From NCBI GenBank assembly GCA_006546595.1, contig VIAD01000020.1:1-40659 (forward strand): DNA of 40,659 nucleotides, given 5' to 3'. This stretch comes from Moraxellaceae bacterium AER2_44_116. Lineage in GTDB: Bacteria; Pseudomonadota; Gammaproteobacteria; Pseudomonadales; Moraxellaceae. The notes under the pieces are model-generated. The model did no database searches and had not been told where the DNA came from. It was given only the letters and a program-made list of their open reading frames with translations. Within the stretch, counting starts at the first letter, position 1; every line of letters begins with the position of its first letter. Of the stretch, positions 22,631 to 31,440 are shown in pieces. A program made the position numbers and the translations under genes.

Positions 22631-23650
22631 ATGAAAAAAAATCTGTCACGCAGCAACTGTTTTACAAGTGCCATACCCATGTTCGTTCTTGGAATACTGC
22701 TTAATTCAGAGGCTGAAGCAAAACAGACCATGTGTGTATTCGACTTATTGGGTGCAGGCGGCGATGTCTACGCCATGATGAAAGACTACCGCTTAGAGGC
22801 CACCAAATGGGGAGCAGACATTGAACTAAAATCTTACACTGATGAGCGTATTGCAGCCGAGGACTTCAAAGCGGGTCAGTGTGACGGCCTTAGCCTAACA
22901 GGAATGCGCGGCCGTCAATTTAACGCGTTTACAGGCAGTATCGACTCTATTGGCGCAATTACAACCTATGCTCAAATGCGTGATGTGTTGGGGTTGTTAA
23001 GCTCACCTAAAATCAGCAGCAGTATGGTCAACGGAGCATATGAGGTTGTTGGGGTAACTCCTTTAGGTGCCGCTTATTTGTTAGTCAATGATCGTTCTAT
23101 TAATAACTTGCCAAAGATTGCTGGCAAAAAGATCGCTGTATTCGACTATGATAAATCACAAGCTATTATGGTGCAAAAAATTGGTGCACAACCTGTCTCT
23201 GCTGATATTACTAATTTTGCAGGTAAATTTAATAACGGTCAGGTCGATATTATTGCCGCCCCAGCAATGGCTATTAAGCCTTTAGAACTATACAAAGGCT
23301 TAGGTACAAAAGGTGCCATTATCCGTTTTCCTATTATTCAAATTACAGGGAACATCATCATCAACAGAGCTGCATTTCCTACAGGATTTGGTCAAAAAAG
23401 TCGTGAGTATATTGCAACACACATTGACAGTGCTCTGAAAAATATTGTGAAAACAGAAAAAGACATTGCTGAAAAGTACTGGGTGGATGTTCTCGAAACA
23501 GATAAACCTGGCTATATCAAATTAATGCGCGAATCACGTATTACGTTAATGACAAATGGTATTTACGATAAAAAAATGCTCGGTTTGTTAAAGCGGGTAC
23601 GCTGCAAACATGAACCCTCAAGTTTTGAATGTGCATTAAAAGACGAATAG
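22631..23650 (+). CDS. Periplasmic solute-binding-like protein (DUF6091-type), 339 aa
   Basis: Start set at ATG 22631, because the upstream in-frame sequence is not signal-like while MKKNLSRSNC begins a signal peptide with hydrophobic AIPMFVLGILLNS and likely cleavage near AEAK. The mature part resembles TRAP/periplasmic binding folds: QTMCVFDLLGAGGDVYAMMK, FKAGQCDGLSLTGMRGRQFN, VDIIAAPAMAIKPLELYKGL, and Cys pairs near both ends that could form disulfides. Proteins of this type appear beside lipid and hydrocarbon genes in Acinetobacter-like bacteria, but ligand and transporter partners are not established. It is 207 bp after the thioesterase operon and so probably has its own promoter. DUF assignment is from memory. 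Confidence 0.8.
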   Translation: MKKNLSRSNCFTSAIPMFVLGILLNSEAEAKQTMCVFDLLGAGGDVYAMMKDYRLEATKWGADIELKSYTDERIAAEDFKAGQCDGLSLTGMRGRQFNAFTGSIDSIGAITTYAQMRDVLGLLSSPKISSSMVNGAYEVVGVTPLGAAYLLVNDRSINNLPKIAGKKIAVFDYDKSQAIMVQKIGAQPVSADITNFAGKFNNGQVDIIAAPAMAIKPLELYKGLGTKGAIIRFPIIQITGNIIINRAAFPTGFGQKSREYIATHIDSALKNIVKTEKDIAEKYWVDVLETDKPGYIKLMRESRITLMTNGIYDKKMLGLLKRVRCKHEPSSFECALKDE

Positions 23651-23674
23651 TTTTTTGACTGAATTAAATAGGAC

Positions 23675-23703
23675 TAGGACTTATGATGGTGCAATAAGTC
23701 CTA
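23675..23703. terminator. Hairpin between convergent genes, possible bidirectional terminator
   Basis: TAGGACTTAT (23675-23684) pairs perfectly with ATAAGTCCTA (23694-23703) around a 9-nt loop. It lies between the convergent solute-binding-like and aldehyde dehydrogenase genes. Neither side has a good T-tract, so it is a weak terminator by sequence. Confidence 0.5.
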
Positions 23704-23717
23704 AATCCCATTACCTA

Positions 23718-25112
23718 TTAGACTGTTTTTAAAAAAATCGCAATGAGTTTCCGTGTAAATGGCGTGTAAGGAGGGAAAAACATTTTCGCTAACATGATTT
23801 TTGTTTTGACAACTGCACGCTCATGTGAAAATGCTTTAAAGCCATAATGGCCGTGTGCACTCCCCATACCTGAATGGTTAACCCCGCCAAATGGCAAGTT
23901 TCCATGCAAAAATTGAACAACACAATGATTAATACATGCTCCACCTGAAGAAGTTTGTGTCATGAGCTGATGAATAACAGCAGGCGTTTTGCTCCAAACA
24001 TATAAAGCCAAAGGTTTAGGCTGAGAATTAATGTGTGTGATTATTTCATCAAGGTCAGTGTACTTGATAATAGGCAAAAGTGGCCCAAAAATCTCTTCTT
24101 GCATAATACGGGAGTTGACCGTCACGCCATCAATGAGTGTAGGGGCAATAAAACAATCCTTCGCATCGACCACGCCTCCTACAATAATATTTGCGCCTTC
24201 TTCACGTGCATCGTTTAATAAACCTTCGAGGCGTGCTGTATGACGCTGATTAACAACACGCGCCAAGCACTCGCTTTGTTGTGGCTGTGCGCCATAAACT
24301 GCGGTAAGTGTACGCTGACATGCGGCAATAAAGGCTTGTTTAACTTGAGCATGAACATAAATATAATCTGGCGCAATACAGGTTTGGCCATTATTGGTAA
24401 ATTTTGCCCATAAAATATTTTTTGCTGCCAGTTCAATATCTGCACTGGCATCCACAATCGTCGGTGACTTTCCTCCTAACTCCAAGGTGACGCTGGTTAA
24501 ATTTCGTGCTGCTGCTGCCATAACTACTTTACCAATGGCAGGTGAACCCGTAAAAAAGATATGGTCAAACGGCAGAGTTAATAACGCGGTCGCTATGGGT
24601 GCATCACCTTCAATCACGGTCACTTCACTGGCGTTAAACACGTCGCGGATAATTTTACTAATGATAGCGGAGGCATGGGGAGTCATTTCAGAGGGTTTAA
24701 TAATGACTGTATTCCCAGCAGCAATCGCCGAAATCAGTGGTCCAAAACTTAAATTAACAGGATAATTCCACGGCGAAATAATTAGGCAACGGCCTTTAGG
24801 TTGATATTGCACATGACTCACTGTGCCTAACATCATCCGTGAAGGCCATACCTTAACGGGTTTCATCCATGATTTTAGTTTGCGTAGCGCGTCATTGGCC
24901 TCGGCAACCACAGGTAAAATTTCGGTGAGCTCAACTTCGGTCGCTGGTTTACGAAAATCATCCCAACCTGCCTGAATAATCTCTGCTTGATGTGCCAGCA
25001 CGGCATCACGTAGTTGACGAATTTTGCTTTTGCGTTCTGCTAACGTGGACTGTCGCAAACGCAATGCAGTAGGCAGTTGTGCGGCAAAGGCCGCTTGGAT
25101 AGTATCATTCAT
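23718..25112 (-). CDS. Class-3-type (fatty) aldehyde dehydrogenase, 464 aa
   Basis: Oxidises aldehydes to carboxylic acids with NAD(P)+, the step after AlkJ or after the diiron enzyme. Motifs: SPWNYPVNLSFGPLISAIAA, LELGGKSPTIVD (general-base Glu), FTNNGQTCIAPDY with catalytic Cys245 at the ALDH3 position, and EEIFGPLLPI. Length 464 aa and a hydrophobic C-terminus (MLAKMFFPPYTPF, then KLIAIFLKTV) resemble membrane-associated fatty aldehyde dehydrogenases. I chose ATG 25112, 9 nt after GGTG, over GTG 25124. It lies 88 bp behind the PF10118 gene on the same strand and is probably cotranscribed from the operator-bearing region at 26101-26528. AlkH-like function is inferred. Confidence 0.93.
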   Translation of the reverse strand: MNDTIQAAFAAQLPTALRLRQSTLAERKSKIRQLRDAVLAHQAEIIQAGWDDFRKPATEVELTEILPVVAEANDALRKLKSWMKPVKVWPSRMMLGTVSHVQYQPKGRCLIISPWNYPVNLSFGPLISAIAAGNTVIIKPSEMTPHASAIISKIIRDVFNASEVTVIEGDAPIATALLTLPFDHIFFTGSPAIGKVVMAAAARNLTSVTLELGGKSPTIVDASADIELAAKNILWAKFTNNGQTCIAPDYIYVHAQVKQAFIAACQRTLTAVYGAQPQQSECLARVVNQRHTARLEGLLNDAREEGANIIVGGVVDAKDCFIAPTLIDGVTVNSRIMQEEIFGPLLPIIKYTDLDEIITHINSQPKPLALYVWSKTPAVIHQLMTQTSSGGACINHCVVQFLHGNLPFGGVNHSGMGSAHGHYGFKAFSHERAVVKTKIMLAKMFFPPYTPFTRKLIAIFLKTV

Positions 25113-25200
25113 ATAAGTATTCACCAGAGAGTATATTTAGTAGGATAGGATTTACGCATTGTCATTCGACTACGCTCTGAACGTGAATAAGGCTTGCTAC

Positions 25201-26100
25201 TTAGGCAGCGGCCATAACCGCCTCATAATTTTTAAATTCTGCGCGCAACTGTCCATTTTCACCAAATAGTTTATCGCGCCACAGTGCTTCTAGCACCGTA
25301 GTGTCATGTTTTTTAGGGTGAAAATTTTTGCGACCAAACAGAGGCATTTGGGGTAAAATACCTGAGACAAACCCTTTTTTGCCAAACAACATATTTAAGC
25401 CCTTTAAATTATCGCCCACATTGCCTAATTGACCTTCTTTAGCCACCATCCAACCCCAGCTCACGGCCAACACGGGTACTAACACGGCCACAGACAAGCC
25501 ACAGACAACTAAGCGTTCGAGATGGCTATTGCCAACCACGTTATAAACATCATACGACACAGATTTGTGCTCTAACTCTTCTAGTGCGTGCCACTGCCAT
25601 ATTTTAATCATTTCGGCATCGGCTCGACTGCAAAATTGCTCGTCAGTCAATAAACGTTCAGCCAACGAAGCGGTAAAATGCTCCATAAAGGTGGTTGCAG
25701 CCAACTGGGTGCTGGCAGGCAACTTTTCAAAAAGGCTTAATCCCATTTTAACGGTGCGTTCTGGAATGCTCATATCAAAGCCGTGCATTGTAAACAGCGC
25801 ATTAAGACGATCATGCTCTCGGCCATGAATGGCTTCTTGCCCCATAAAACCTGACACCTCCGCTTTTAGCGTCTCATTGGTAATCAGTTCACGAAAATGA
25901 CGTACAGACTCCATGAAAAACCGCTCACCTGGCGGAAAAAAACCTGAAAGCATGGCAAAAAACAGTGAAGCGGTGGCATTATCGCCATAAAAATAGCGTG
26001 GAGCACTATGTTGCACGCGAAACTCAATATGCCTTGGTGGGATGCCTACCGTTGCCCCAGATAGTTTCCGTTGTTGCGGGGTAGTCGAGAGTGTATTCAT
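25201..26100 (-). CDS. PF10118-type predicted metal-dependent hydrolase (ferritin-like), 299 aa
   Basis: A member of a poorly studied helical family annotated as predicted metal-dependent hydrolase. Metal-ligand-like motifs: FPPGERFFMESVRHF, FMGQEAIHGREHDRLN, TFMEHFTASLAERLL and WHALEELEHKSVSYDVY, a pattern of paired ExxH-type sequences as in ferritin-like diiron proteins. One or two hydrophobic helices follow (VCGLSVAVLVPVLAVSWGWM), so it may be membrane-associated. It is divergent from the ferredoxin reductase/diiron pair and shares the promoter region with two TTGGYC-N4-GRCCAA sites. It may be an oxygenase or hydrolase on fatty substrates. The biochemical reaction is unknown to me. Confidence 0.85.
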   Translation of the reverse strand: MNTLSTTPQQRKLSGATVGIPPRHIEFRVQHSAPRYFYGDNATASLFFAMLSGFFPPGERFFMESVRHFRELITNETLKAEVSGFMGQEAIHGREHDRLNALFTMHGFDMSIPERTVKMGLSLFEKLPASTQLAATTFMEHFTASLAERLLTDEQFCSRADAEMIKIWQWHALEELEHKSVSYDVYNVVGNSHLERLVVCGLSVAVLVPVLAVSWGWMVAKEGQLGNVGDNLKGLNMLFGKKGFVSGILPQMPLFGRKNFHPKKHDTTVLEALWRDKLFGENGQLRAEFKNYEAVMAAA

Positions 26101-26293
26101 AGGGTAATACTCCTTAAATGATGCTTACTTTTTGCGCCATAGCTATTAATTAATGGCGCACAGCAGTAGACAACGATTCACGCCAAAATTGGCAGTCACA
26201 ATGGGGGTTTCGACCATTGGTAAATGGCCAAGTCCCTAAAACGTTAACTGCGTTTGTCAAGATTCTGGGCTATTTAACTTAACACAACTGTAT

Positions 26294-26309
26294 TTGGTCT
26301 TATGACCAA
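26294..26309. promoter_or_regulatory. TTGGYC-N4-GRCCAA operator, copy 4
   Basis: TTGGTCTTATGACCAA; the symmetry extends to 22 bp (26291-26312). It is the copy nearer the PF10118-aldehyde dehydrogenase genes, about 190 bp from that start codon, and is likely their operator. No convincing minus-strand promoter hexamers could be fixed. Confidence 0.65.
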
Positions 26310-26427
26310 ATACCAGTGTTTTTTAGGCCATTCTTTATCATTTCAGGCCAGGCTTGCACGTGTGGCAGATTTCTCATGTTTTTTAACGTATCCAAAAAGT
26401 CATATTCATTTTGTAAAATACTTGCAC

Positions 26428-26443
26428 TTGGTCAATTGACCAA
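26428..26443. promoter_or_regulatory. TTGGYC-N4-GRCCAA operator, copy 5
   Basis: TTGGTCAATTGACCAA, about 85 bp before the ferredoxin reductase start. It overlaps plausible plus-strand promoter elements (TTGCAC at 26422-26427, or TTGACC at 26437 with TACGAT at 26459), so binding should repress the reductase-diiron operon. The rest of the 428-bp divergent gap (26101-26528) is AT-rich with no gene seen. Confidence 0.65.
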
Positions 26444-26528
26444 ATAGTGCATTTAAACTACGATAGGGATAAGCAAGTCTTTATTGTCTAACAATCTATA
26501 ATCTCAATACTGATAGGGAGATGCCACT

Positions 26529-27737
26529 TTGTCATTACTGCGTAAGCTGAGTTTTCTAGTCATTGACTTACAAAAAATGCTGACTAATAAAATGGGGTCC
26601 CCCCAGCAACGTGCTAAAAAAACATTTAGAGCGTATGACATAACACCAGCTGTGGGTTCATCAGCCTCCTCTTCTGAAATGATGCACCCTGACATTATGC
26701 AAGTGGTGCGTGTAATACGAGAAACCACAGATACAGTCAGTTTGGTTATGTCTCGCCAAGATAAACACACCATTCAGTTTGTGCCAGGCATGTTTTATAC
26801 TGTGATTGCTACCATTGATGGCGTAGAACATCGTCGAGCGTACTCTATTTCGAGTGCTAGTACTGAAGCACACACGGTCACTATTACCATTAAGCGCGTT
26901 CAAGACGGCTTAGTGTCTAATTGGATCAACGACCATGTTTTAGAAGGTACGTTATTGCGCGTATTTGGACCATCGGGTACGTTTGTACTGTTGCCTGACA
27001 GCACGCAAAAACGCCATATTTTATTGATTGGTGGTGGCAGTGGAATTACGCCGCTCATGTCTATCAGCAAAAGTGTATTGGCTATTGAGTCCGAAAGCGC
27101 CATTCACTTGCTATATGGTAATCGCTCAAAAGAAGAGGCCATTTTTTTTGACGAATTTAAACGGCTTCAAAAACAATACAGTGATCGTTTGACAATACGT
27201 CATGTACTTGAAACACCTGCTGCGGGCTGGAAAGGCGGCAAAGGGCGTTTAGACCGATCCACGTTTGCTCAAGAATTAGACCGTTTAACGACACTTAACC
27301 TCAACGACAGTGCTGTATATATGTGTGGGCCAGAGCCGATGATGGAAGGTATTCGTGCTGAATTACTCAGTCGCGGTATGCTTGCCAAACACATTCACCA
27401 AGAACGCTTTACTCCAGCACCCACACACAAGAATGCACTTTCCTATTCACCACAAGCCTTAATCATTCATGTCAATGGCAAGACATGGAAAGGCCAGTCA
27501 AAACCTAGTGAGACTTTATTAGAGTCAGGTCTAGCATTATCGGCAGATATGCAGTTTTCTTGCACTATGGGCGGATGTGGTCGCTGCCGTATCAAAATCT
27601 TGCAGGGAGACGTAGAAATGGACGAGCCAAACTGCCTTACTGCTGAAGAGCATACCGCTCGCTATGCTTTATCCTGCATTACTCGGCCACTAAGTGCGGT
27701 CGAATTTGAAGTTGCCCCACCCAACGTCACGTTATAA
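26529..27737 (+). CDS. Ferredoxin reductase with C-terminal plant-type [2Fe-2S] domain, 402 aa
   Basis: A one-protein electron chain (FAD, NAD(P), 2Fe-2S) feeding an oxygenase. An N-terminal extension of about 50 residues precedes an FAD barrel with HRRAYSISSAS, an NAD(P) domain with LIGGGSGITPLMS and MCGPEPMM, and a C-terminal ferredoxin whose cysteines Cys345, Cys350, Cys353 and Cys383 have exactly CX4CX2CX29C spacing. The start is TTG 26529, supported by GGGAG 9 nt upstream. The gene is 16 bp before the diiron protein, its obvious partner. It is controlled by the operator at 26428. It could also serve AlkB, which lacks a local rubredoxin, but there is no evidence for that. Confidence 0.93.
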   Translation: MSLLRKLSFLVIDLQKMLTNKMGSPQQRAKKTFRAYDITPAVGSSASSSEMMHPDIMQVVRVIRETTDTVSLVMSRQDKHTIQFVPGMFYTVIATIDGVEHRRAYSISSASTEAHTVTITIKRVQDGLVSNWINDHVLEGTLLRVFGPSGTFVLLPDSTQKRHILLIGGGSGITPLMSISKSVLAIESESAIHLLYGNRSKEEAIFFDEFKRLQKQYSDRLTIRHVLETPAAGWKGGKGRLDRSTFAQELDRLTTLNLNDSAVYMCGPEPMMEGIRAELLSRGMLAKHIHQERFTPAPTHKNALSYSPQALIIHVNGKTWKGQSKPSETLLESGLALSADMQFSCTMGGCGRCRIKILQGDVEMDEPNCLTAEEHTARYALSCITRPLSAVEFEVAPPNVTL

Positions 27738-27753
27738 CAACTGGAGTCATATC

Positions 27754-28950
27754 ATGAATACACCTCTTGATAGCATTCGTAATATATTGCCCGTTCATGT
27801 CCGCAACCGTGTAGATGGCTTAATGGAAGCCGCTGATATTTTTGCGTCGATGAAAAGCCCTAGCGTCATGCGCGCTATCGCTCCTTCGGCCGTGCGTGGT
27901 TTATTGTTTAGTGCTGGCAAGCATAGTGATACTAGCGATATGCCCGCCTCTCATTCTGCGCATTTTAATTGGGCATATCCCCATGACCATCCAGAAATGC
28001 TTGAATTGTATGAGCGTGCAAAACTCGGGCAATGGAACGGTTCTGATTTGCCATGGCATACTTCCGTTGACCCCTTAAACGCTGAAATACCCGTTGCGCC
28101 TATAGATTTAATAGATCTAAATGTCGCTAAATCTATGGGTATTAAGTTTGAAGGTAAAGAGCATATGCGTATGGTACATTCCATGGCTAGTTGGATGCTC
28201 TCTCAGTTCTTACACGGCGAACAAGGTGCATTGTTGGCATCTGCCCAAGTAACGGAATCTGTCAAATTTTATGATGGCAAATTATACGGCGCAACTCAAG
28301 TGATGGATGAAGCGCGCCATGTTGAAGTATTTCAACGCTATATTACCGAAAAACTTGGAAAAATGTACCACATCAACGACAACTTATTTGTGATTATTGA
28401 TGCGCTAATGACCGACTCGCGTTGGGATCTAAAGTTTTTAGGTATGCAAATCATGGTCGAAGGTTTAGCTTTGGGGGCATTTGGCTTTTTATATCAAAGC
28501 ACCAAAGAACCTTTACTGAAAGAGTTGCTCAAATACGTGATTCAAGATGAGGCGCGTCATGTGCATTATGGCGTGTTAGCCTTAAAAGAACATATTAATT
28601 ATGGCATTTCTAAATCAGAGCGCAATGAACGCGAAGATTGGGCTTATGAAGTTGCACTATTGATGCGTAATCGTTTTATGGCCTATGAAGTCTATGAAGA
28701 ATGGTATGATGGCACTAGTGTGACTCGTAGCCAATGGCGAGAGCTGATTATGAATTCGCCAGGTATGCAGCGTTTCCGTAAAACTATGTTTACCCGTTTA
28801 GTGCCTAACATTCGAGAAATTGGTTTGTTATCTGACCGTATTCGCCCGCACTACGAACAAGCGGGGCTTGGCATTTACTTTGCTGGTCAGGCCGCTCCCG
28901 AAGTAACTGGCGAGCAAATGGTCACAGAGTTGGATCGCGAATCTGCTTAA
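27754..28950 (+). CDS. Ferritin-like diiron oxygenase-type protein, 398 aa
   Basis: A soluble helical-bundle diiron protein. The metal set is complete and symmetric: Glu156 (HGEQGALL), Glu186 and His189 (DEARHVEVF), Glu236 (MVEGLALGAF), Glu266 and His269 (DEARHVHYG). Glu-to-ExxH distance is 30 residues in both halves, the pattern of R2/acyl-ACP desaturase/bacterial multicomponent monooxygenase proteins. CTGGAG precedes ATG 27754, 16 bp after the reductase gene, and a terminator hairpin follows, so the two form a two-gene operon. Reaction unknown. Candidates are hydroxylation, desaturation, N-oxygenation or aldehyde decarbonylation of a fatty or alkyl substrate. Not AlkB-like, because it has no histidine boxes or membrane spans. 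Confidence 0.9.
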   Translation: MNTPLDSIRNILPVHVRNRVDGLMEAADIFASMKSPSVMRAIAPSAVRGLLFSAGKHSDTSDMPASHSAHFNWAYPHDHPEMLELYERAKLGQWNGSDLPWHTSVDPLNAEIPVAPIDLIDLNVAKSMGIKFEGKEHMRMVHSMASWMLSQFLHGEQGALLASAQVTESVKFYDGKLYGATQVMDEARHVEVFQRYITEKLGKMYHINDNLFVIIDALMTDSRWDLKFLGMQIMVEGLALGAFGFLYQSTKEPLLKELLKYVIQDEARHVHYGVLALKEHINYGISKSERNEREDWAYEVALLMRNRFMAYEVYEEWYDGTSVTRSQWRELIMNSPGMQRFRKTMFTRLVPNIREIGLLSDRIRPHYEQAGLGIYFAGQAAPEVTGEQMVTELDRESA

Positions 28951-28965
28951 TAGATGAGATACTTG

Positions 28966-28999
28966 GCCTTGAATAATTGTCAAATCAGTTATTCAAGGC
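28966..28999 (+). terminator. Terminator hairpin after the reductase-diiron operon
   Basis: GCCTTGAATAA (28966-28976) pairs perfectly with TTATTCAAGGC (28989-28999) around a 12-nt loop, 16 bp after the stop codon. The T-tract is poor, so strength is uncertain. Confidence 0.6.
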
Positions 29000-29069
29000 T
29001 TGCGTTGAAATATCTTACTCGTCTACTGTTCCTAGTCCCTGAAAGTATCACATGTAAAAAACAGATGCC

Positions 29070-31226
29070 ATGAAAAAAATAAAAGCCTTCAATCCACAGG
29101 TCGAACCTACAACTATTGATGAGTTTAAAAAAGCGATTGCACAATTAACTCATCTCAACACCGCTCTGCATGAAAAAATCACGCAGCTTGAAACACAAAA
29201 TATTTGCCTTCATACAATCATTGATCATATTCCTATCGCAATGTTTGTTAAAAATGCACGTGATAATTTTAAAATTACATTATGGAATAAAACAGCAGAA
29301 ACCACTTTTAACCTCACGCAAGCCATGGTTATTGGCAAAAATACACTCAATTTATGGCCAACGGAACAAGCACTTTCGTGTTTAGCTGCTGATGACAGGG
29401 TTGTTCAAGAAAAAACTTCTCTTAAAGTCACACAAGAAAACTTCAAAACCACCTACGGCACACGATCACTACAGATTCAAAAAATTCCGATTGTGAATAC
29501 CCATGATGGTAGAATAGATCTATTGTTAAATATTTGTACCGATATTTCCGACATAGAGCGTCACTCTCAAGAAAACGAAGAGCGTTATCGTTCACTTTTT
29601 CACTATAGCAAAGATGCCGTTGTCACCAGTGAGCTAGAAGATAATCTCACCTTCACCTCATGTAATCAAGCTGCCTTAGCATTGTATGGCATGGCTGATG
29701 AAGCGACATTGCTCACTATGAGTCCTGTCCAGCTTTCGCCTCTATATCAGCCTGATGGTCAATTATCGACAGCAAAAGCCATGGCTATTGTGGAAAAAAC
29801 CATTAAAGAAGGGTATTGTTTTTTTGAGTGGACGCATCAACGTGTAAATGGTGAAACATTTCCTTGCGATATTCGGTTAACCAAAATAGTCATTGCAGGT
29901 AAAAACGTACTACATGCAGTGATTCGCGATATTACCAACACAAAAAAAGCCGAAGAATTACTGACTGAAAAAACAAACCTATTACAAAGCACCAATCATC
30001 TGTTACAACAACTGACTACCGAACTCGAAGCTACTATATTGCACCGAACGCAGGAGTTACAAACAACACTCACACAAGCGAAAGCCGCCACTCATGCTAA
30101 AAGTGAGTTTCTTGCCGTTATGAGCCACGAAATTCGCACTCCTCTCAATGGCATTATTGGTATGGCACAACTATTGGCGATGACAACAGTAAGCACAGAA
30201 CAAGAAGAATACATCCATGCCATTCGTAATAGTAGTGATGCTCTGCTCGTACTCATTAACGATATTTTAGACTTGTCGAAAATTGAAGCAGGTAAATTAG
30301 AATTAGAGCATCGTCCATTTTTATTACGTCACGAATTAAATACGGTAATGGCATTATATCGCCCGCTGGCCGAAAATAAAGCCCTCTCCCTTATAACCGC
30401 CTATCACTCCGATATACCGCCAGTTGCTCAAGGTGACCCCTTGCGCTTGCGTCAAATTATAGCCAACTTGATTGCTAACGCCATAAAATTTACCGAAAAG
30501 GGAGATATAACAGTCTGTATTCGTCACTCTCAAGTCGATCATAGGCAATTTGTGCTGCATATTGATGTTACTGATACGGGTATTGGTATTCCACCTGAGC
30601 GAGTAGATAAGTTATTTAAAGTGTTTTCACAAGTGGATTCATCAATCACACGACGATATGGCGGTAGTGGTCTTGGTCTTGCTATTTGTACGCATTTAAC
30701 AGAAGCCATGTCGGGTACGATCGAGGTAAATAGCACCTTAAACGAAGGTTCTAGATTTAGCGTTAATGTCATGCTTGAAGTAGGGGAAATAATATCCAAT
30801 GATGACACTTACGCACCGATAAATACTATCGAGTACCATGTACCCACGACCGTGTTAGTAGTAGATGATAATGTCGTTAATTTAATGATTATGCAAAGGC
30901 TTTTAGAAAAAATAGGTATTCAAGCAAAAGTTGCAAGTCATGGTCAAGAGGCCGTTGACCTGGTAAAAAGCCATCCGTTTGATATCATTTTTATGGACAT
31001 TCAAATGCCAGAAATGGACGGCTTAACGGCAACACGTGCCATTAGAGCAATGCATCTGACTAAACAGCCTTTTATCATTGCCTTAACAGCAAATGCGTTT
31101 GCAAGCGATCGTGAACGCAGCCTATATGCGGGTATGGATGAGTTTTTATCCAAACCGTTCTTATTTGAGGAAATCAAAGCCAAGTTAGCTATCTATTGGC
31201 AGCAATATCCTCATCATGACTCGTGA
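29070..31226 (+). CDS. Hybrid sensor histidine kinase/response regulator, 718 aa
   Basis: A cytosolic signalling protein with an N-terminal coiled coil (about residues 18-50), two PAS domains (about 50-165 and 175-295), a second coiled coil (about 295-345), a HisKA domain with phospho-acceptor His353 (VMSHEIRTPLNG), an HATPase domain (NLIANAIKFTE; DTGIGIPPERVDKLF; GGSGLGLAI) and a C-terminal receiver with Asp643 (IIFMDIQMPEMDG) and Lys in FLSKPF. There is no transmembrane segment, so the signal is intracellular, perhaps redox, light or a small ligand in PAS. No HPt or separate response regulator is adjacent. Ribosome site weak. A link to hydrocarbon sensing is possible from position only. Confidence 0.95.
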   Translation: MKKIKAFNPQVEPTTIDEFKKAIAQLTHLNTALHEKITQLETQNICLHTIIDHIPIAMFVKNARDNFKITLWNKTAETTFNLTQAMVIGKNTLNLWPTEQALSCLAADDRVVQEKTSLKVTQENFKTTYGTRSLQIQKIPIVNTHDGRIDLLLNICTDISDIERHSQENEERYRSLFHYSKDAVVTSELEDNLTFTSCNQAALALYGMADEATLLTMSPVQLSPLYQPDGQLSTAKAMAIVEKTIKEGYCFFEWTHQRVNGETFPCDIRLTKIVIAGKNVLHAVIRDITNTKKAEELLTEKTNLLQSTNHLLQQLTTELEATILHRTQELQTTLTQAKAATHAKSEFLAVMSHEIRTPLNGIIGMAQLLAMTTVSTEQEEYIHAIRNSSDALLVLINDILDLSKIEAGKLELEHRPFLLRHELNTVMALYRPLAENKALSLITAYHSDIPPVAQGDPLRLRQIIANLIANAIKFTEKGDITVCIRHSQVDHRQFVLHIDVTDTGIGIPPERVDKLFKVFSQVDSSITRRYGGSGLGLAICTHLTEAMSGTIEVNSTLNEGSRFSVNVMLEVGEIISNDDTYAPINTIEYHVPTTVLVVDDNVVNLMIMQRLLEKIGIQAKVASHGQEAVDLVKSHPFDIIFMDIQMPEMDGLTATRAIRAMHLTKQPFIIALTANAFASDRERSLYAGMDEFLSKPFLFEEIKAKLAIYWQQYPHHDS

Positions 31227-31440
31227 TCGTCATGACATAATTTAGAGAGAATCTATTATGACTCACCACACTTTCAACAGCTCATTGTTGCTCTGCGAGA
31301 ATGAGCCGAAGCGAAGGCCAAATAGAGCCGCTTCACGATAGAAGATATTTACTTTTGTGCTCACACACACTGCTCACTGTTGGTTCCTGCGCCTAAAAAC
31401 TGGTAGCCATCCACACAAAGAATACTTTCAAACATTAACG

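Noticed and set aside
25163..25188. Short sequence resembling the REP-type TTCGACTACGCTC...GAACG repeats between the PF10118 and aldehyde dehydrogenase genes
   Set aside because: Only weak dyad symmetry and a single copy; not enough to call a repeat.
31258..31341. A 27-codon ORF (MTHHTFNSSLL...) with AGAGAG upstream, after the histidine kinase
   Set aside because: Very short, low-complexity basic tail, no family resemblance and no neighbour suggesting a function. The 214-bp gap it lies in looks non-coding.
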